DNA of 64,000 nucleotides from Perkinsus marinus ATCC 50983 (Eukaryota > Perkinsozoa > Perkinsida > Perkinsidae), in NCBI RefSeq assembly GCF_000006405.1, contig NW_003202922.1, positions 557,221 to 621,220 of the forward strand, written 5' to 3'. Numbering within the stretch: the stretch's first letter is position 1; the number at the start of each line of letters is the position of its first letter. A program made the position numbers and the translations under genes. Of the stretch, positions 57,681-64,000 are shown piece after piece. The notes under the pieces were generated by a model. It saw nothing but the letters and a program-made list of their open reading frames with translations, was not told where the DNA came from and searched no databases.

Positions 57681-60600
57681 ATGGAACTCGATTATGAAAT
57701 AAGCCAGCAGCTTGAAGGGCATTCTGGAGATGTTCGGTGTTTAACTGTTCTACCAGACCACACGTAATACCCGTGAAGTCGTCTCTGTCATGATTGTGTT
57801 GTAGCATCCTATCTGGGTCACTGGATAAAAGCGTTATCGTATGGAGGAGTAGCGCTGATGGAGAACAACCGAGTGGACGCTATACTATGGCAGCTAGGCA
57901 TACACACCATGATGGGTGATATTGGGCAAAGGTTCCATATGAGAGGCGATAGCTCGACCGCAGGTATGTGTACTGCCTTGCGGGTGTCAATCGACAACCA
58001 ATAGAGAGTTCCCAGTCCTATATCTCTGGATCTAAGGATCTATCTCTAGCTCATATTAGAGTCAATGATGGTGCTGTATTATGGAAGGTATCTCACGCCC
58101 ATGACGGTGCTGTGAGCTCAGTCGCTACAGTGGGAGGTAGAAGTTTATACTAGTATGTTGAACGATTGAGATGTACTAAGCAGGTATCAGAGTATTATCT
58201 GGAGGCTGGGATGGCATAGTCAAATGTTGGACACTCGATGGTAGTACTGAGGAACCAGAATGGAGAGGTACTGCTCTAGTGTATACCACTTGATAACAAG
58301 TGCCTGTGCATATCTGCTCAGGTGAAGCCGGAAAATACGCTGTCACAGTTGGAGTGTCCGCCGATGGGGACTTGTGTTTCACAGGTATCGTTCATTTCGT
58401 TGTCAGATCCGTGAATACCAATTTATGTGTCAATTAGGTGCTCAAGATGGTATTATCAAGTTTTGGAGGATTGCCGATGGTACCTTGTTGGGTAGGAATC
58501 CACCCGAATCCTTCTAGCAAGGGAAGAGCGAGTCACACAGGTTCCATCTTACATGCTCACGAGGATATCATTCGAGCCTTTGCTGTTAACCCTGCTATGG
58601 GCAGCTTCGCAAGTGTTAGCAATGACTGCATGATCAAGGTCCTACTTTTGAGACTGATAACCGTTATAGATGCATAGGTATGGCCAGCTCCAGTTGTAAA
58701 ACAGGATGGCACTGGATATGACCTTCCTGCCGATACTCACAGTGCTATCACGTTAACGGGTCATAATGGGTTCGTGTTTGATTGTGATTGGAAGTTCGAT
58801 GTGCTCACCACAGCCAGTGACGACAGGAATGTCAAGGTGCGTTGATACACCCATATCAAGCGTATGTCTTGACGCACTGTTCTCTGGTTGGTAGTTTTGG
58901 AACCCTTCTGAGTCTACAACACCAACAGGAAACTCTCTACTCCATCCGGGTAATATTACTTGGCCCTTTGCCTAGCATAGTGCGACGACCCTGTTCGAAC
59001 TTGCTATGATTCTTATCAGGCACTATATGGAGTGTTAGGGAGATCTCCAAGGGAATCGTCGTATCGGGCTGCAGCGATGGCATCGTCAGAATATGGACTA
59101 ATGAAGTTGATCGGGTACACTGCTTCCCTTGTGGGGCTTATGTGATATGTTCGAATGGTTCCTAGATGGCCCCAGTAGAAGAGCGAGAGTCGTTGAGGTC
59201 TTTAGCTGAGGCAAGTGCAGCTGAGGCAGCTGGAAAGGGTGCCAGTGCAGTGCCGTTGGATAGTGTACCTGACATAAGCACCATGTGAGATAAATATCTC
59301 CTATGTCTAGATCTAGTGTGGGTATTCTAGGTCCTCCACTAGAGGACGGAGGAATGGTGAAGTGAAGATGTTCAGACAGGGCGACCAGGTCATCGCCTGC
59401 CAATGGGCTAGCGGTGCTTGGCAGAATATCGGTACTGCGGGGAGTAATGGTCTTTCAAGTGATTGATGCTGATCTATTATTAGGCGTGGTCACTGGCAAG
59501 GCTGATAAGAAGCAGTACCACGGGGATCAGTACTTCCCTGCTGGTTCCTATGATTACGTGTTTGATGTGGAGTTGGGCTCCGCTGATAGGTCAGTGTTCG
59601 ATGTGGAGTTATTAGAATCGATTTAATATACGTTCAGGATGGCGCTCCTACCATTCAATAACACCGACAATCCGCTTGTGGTGGCAGAGAAGTTCTGTTC
59701 TAGGGAGCAGGTGAGTGTACCATGTATCTCTTTATGATGCTTGTTCTGAGGCGTAATACAGATCGATAAGTCTAATATACACCAGATCATGGATTTCATC
59801 AAGACTAATGCCTCGGGAGGGTCAGCACACTCGGCCTCTCCTCCGATCCAGTCCACGACGGTGCCACACTCGGTAACATCTACTCGCTTCGCTCTATTCT
59901 TTCTGGCTTATACGCTCATCTTAGGTCAGTTCCTCATCTGAACATGCAGCCGCACCTGTCAGGCCGGTTCATCACATGAAACACTTCCCCCTTATGGATC
60001 CGATTGTCTTTAAGGTGTTGCGGGGATCCTTACTCCTCCATAGCGTTGGAATATCGCTCCTTCCTCAGGATGCGAAGTATGACCCGATGAAGAAGAAACT
60101 TGTTGAGCTCAATGATGCTATCCCAGATGGTAGACATACTCGCTACTCTGGTCTCCGCATTATCATACTACGAATATGCGCTTATCTGTTCCAGGAAACA
60201 AGTCTAAGCTAACCGCAGATGAATTGAACAGTCTAGATGCGTTGATAGAAGTTTTAAAGAGTTCATCGAGGAGCAAGAAGGTACACCTCTCTTATCTTGA
60301 TTATTGCTTACGTGGTCGTGGCTGCTAGTTCTTGCATGAATCGATCTACACATTATGGTCAAGACTGCTACCGAATTGGACGCCAGACCAAGGGCTCTTT
60401 GTTGGTGTTGATCTGGCCAGAATGATGCTTTTGGAAGAGAACGGTGCTGATGTCTTTAAGAGTGCCGATAGGTAATCATTCCTCAAGTGGTCACTCTCTG
60501 TTGTCCTCTGATAGTCCTGCATGGGGTCTCTCTCTTCCATAACCCCAACGAACGTGTCGTTTGCGGTAGCTCACCACTTGTCCATTCATTGCTCCATTTG

Positions 60601-61335
60601 GCCTCTATAACAGACCCTATGTTGATTGTTAAGCATTGTGACTTTTTAGAGGTTTAATATACGTGCAGACTGTAAGTAAATACCTTCGAGATCCTTCTAC
60701 AGCATCTTCTCCTTTGAGTATATGCTGCGCTAGATTCCTGGCCAACATGGCGGCCTTCAGTAATATCCTCACATTAACTCGGACTAACATTGTGGAAGTA
60801 CATTACTAGGTACAACGCGGGCGGTGCTCTGTGACATGGCAACTAAAGTGGTCCTTCCAGCAGTCATGTGTGCTGTAACACAGTCTACTAACAAACACAC
60901 GAGGATGGCATGCGCTTCGGTAACTGTAGGATATCAATCGATCTCCTGCTCCCTCGCTATACTGCGCATAATTTCAGTCCTAGATGCGGGATCCGCCACT
61001 GTATATAATATCATCTGTAGGTTCTTATTAACATCTCCGAGTCAGCGACTGACAGATCACTGGGGTTACCTTACAAATCCGTTATTCCTTTCATATTTGG
61101 AACATTCAAACAGATCGATTTAAATGATTCGGATATCCTCTATCGGGTGAGCGATGGGATGCCTTAAAGACCTTACGTGAAGAGCTTGTAGGTTCTTGTT
61201 TCGCTTGGCTGCTGCCAGAGCGCCAAAGATAGCGAGCATCTCCCCATAGAGGTCATCGATAGGTTACGCCGATGCCAGATGAGTACTGAAGTTCGTGTGA
61301 GGGAATGCGCGGCTGATATACTCGCATTATGTTGA
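57681..61335 (+). CDS. PLAA: PLAA / Doa1 (Ufd3): WD40-PFU-PUL ubiquitin-binding p97 cofactor
   Basis: PLAA/Doa1 binds ubiquitin through its WD40 and PFU domains and Cdc48/p97 through its PUL domain, and works in ubiquitin recycling and organelle quality control. The ATG at 57681 reads MELDYEISQQLEGHSGDVRC. WD40 blades follow (ILSGSLDKSVIVWRSS; AHDGAVSSVATVGGR; LTGHNGFVFDCDWKFDVLTT). The PFU domain is distinctive: MFRQGDQVIACQWASGAWQN, GDQYFPAGSYDYVFDVELGS and LPFNNTDNPLVVAEKFCSRE. A PUL armadillo-like domain follows (KLTADELNSLDALIEVLKSS; SICCARFLANMAAFSNILTL) and ends CAADILALC at a TGA at 61333-61335. At least fifteen exons with introns of about 40-60 nt are needed. Domain order is complete, so the gene looks functional. 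Some WD40 exon joins around 58.0-59.1 kb are only approximate. Confidence 0.9.
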
Positions 61336-61508
61336 TCTATGGATATGTTCCAATATGCGGTGACGCAGTTCCTCGCTCCCATTGCTGTGTTTCATCTTGT
61401 CGTTTCGATCCTGCGTTCTGAATCTCCTTAAATAATCTTCATTGGGTTTCTGCAGAGGAAACCCCGCCGAGGTTGTTGTATCTTTGCATTTATTCAATCT
61501 TCTGTCCC

Positions 61509-63831
<2,323 letters not shown>

Positions 63832-64000
63832 AGCATTTCAAGAGCCATACCCATTATGCTTCAGTCAAGTTCTCTCAGTCAAGGTCTTATTAAATCTCGT
63901 TTCTTTATCCCATAATTGCTCGAGCGTTGGCTCTTTCGACCCCAAATGTCTAGTTGAATTGTGTAGATAACAACCGAGTTTGGTCACGATAGTGAAGTGG

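Overview
This window is nuclear DNA from a protist eukaryote. I see no bacterial operons, ribosome-binding sites or tRNA/rRNA genes. Almost every gene is split into small exons by GT...AG introns of about 22-140 nt, mostly 35-60 nt, and genes on both strands are packed a few hundred bases apart. Gene content (RAP and FASTK-like organelle RNA-binding proteins, a signal-bearing alpha-2-macroglobulin, a scramblase, an AGC kinase with an N-myristoylation signal), balanced base composition and intron style fit an alveolate. My best guess is a perkinsid (Perkinsus-like) genome. That placement is inference; no rRNA or organelle gene is present to settle it.

Layout. 1-4.8 kb: the 3'-truncated end of an unknown minus-strand gene, a G-patch protein and two orphan genes. 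5.1-8.2 kb: arginase (+), orphan reading frames, and a spliced, divergent histone H3 (-). 8.4-20.7 kb: a minus-strand run holding an unknown protein, an F-box/LRR protein, proteasome ATPase RPT5, splicing factor U2AF large subunit and another unknown. 20.6-29.5 kb: a small gene, then a very large alpha-2-macroglobulin gene (+). 30.2-32.1 kb: two unknown minus-strand genes. 32.2-34.1 kb: tandem SKP1 genes (+). 34.3-39.8 kb: NSUN2-type RNA cytosine methyltransferase and a RAP-domain mitochondrial protein (-). 40.3-48.7 kb: a degenerate GalNAc-transferase, COP9 subunit CSN5, a DHHC palmitoyltransferase and a second FASTK-like mitochondrial protein (+). 49.2-55.6 kb: phospholipid scramblase, an oxodicarboxylate-type mitochondrial carrier and tyrosine aminotransferase (+). 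56.5-63.8 kb: 14-3-3 (-), then divergently PLAA/Doa1 and an AGC protein kinase (+).

How they fit together. Six genes belong to ubiquitin-proteasome biology: F-box/LRR, two SKP1s, CSN5, RPT5 and PLAA. Two genes are likely mitochondrial RNA-binding proteins. Arginase, tyrosine aminotransferase and the oxodicarboxylate carrier are amino-acid catabolism genes. The alpha-2-macroglobulin is predicted to be exported or surface-anchored. There is no sign of co-transcription, so shared position need not mean shared regulation.

Most noteworthy: an H3 variant lacking lysines 36, 56 and 79; an alpha-macroglobulin with no visible thioester motif and a possible GPI tail; a GalNAc-transferase that has lost its catalytic motifs; a SKP1 pair in which one exon looks recently homogenised; and introns as short as about 25 nt. 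Exon joins were made by eye from frame and splice signals. Spans of recognised families are reliable, while exact exon edges in unknown genes are less so.
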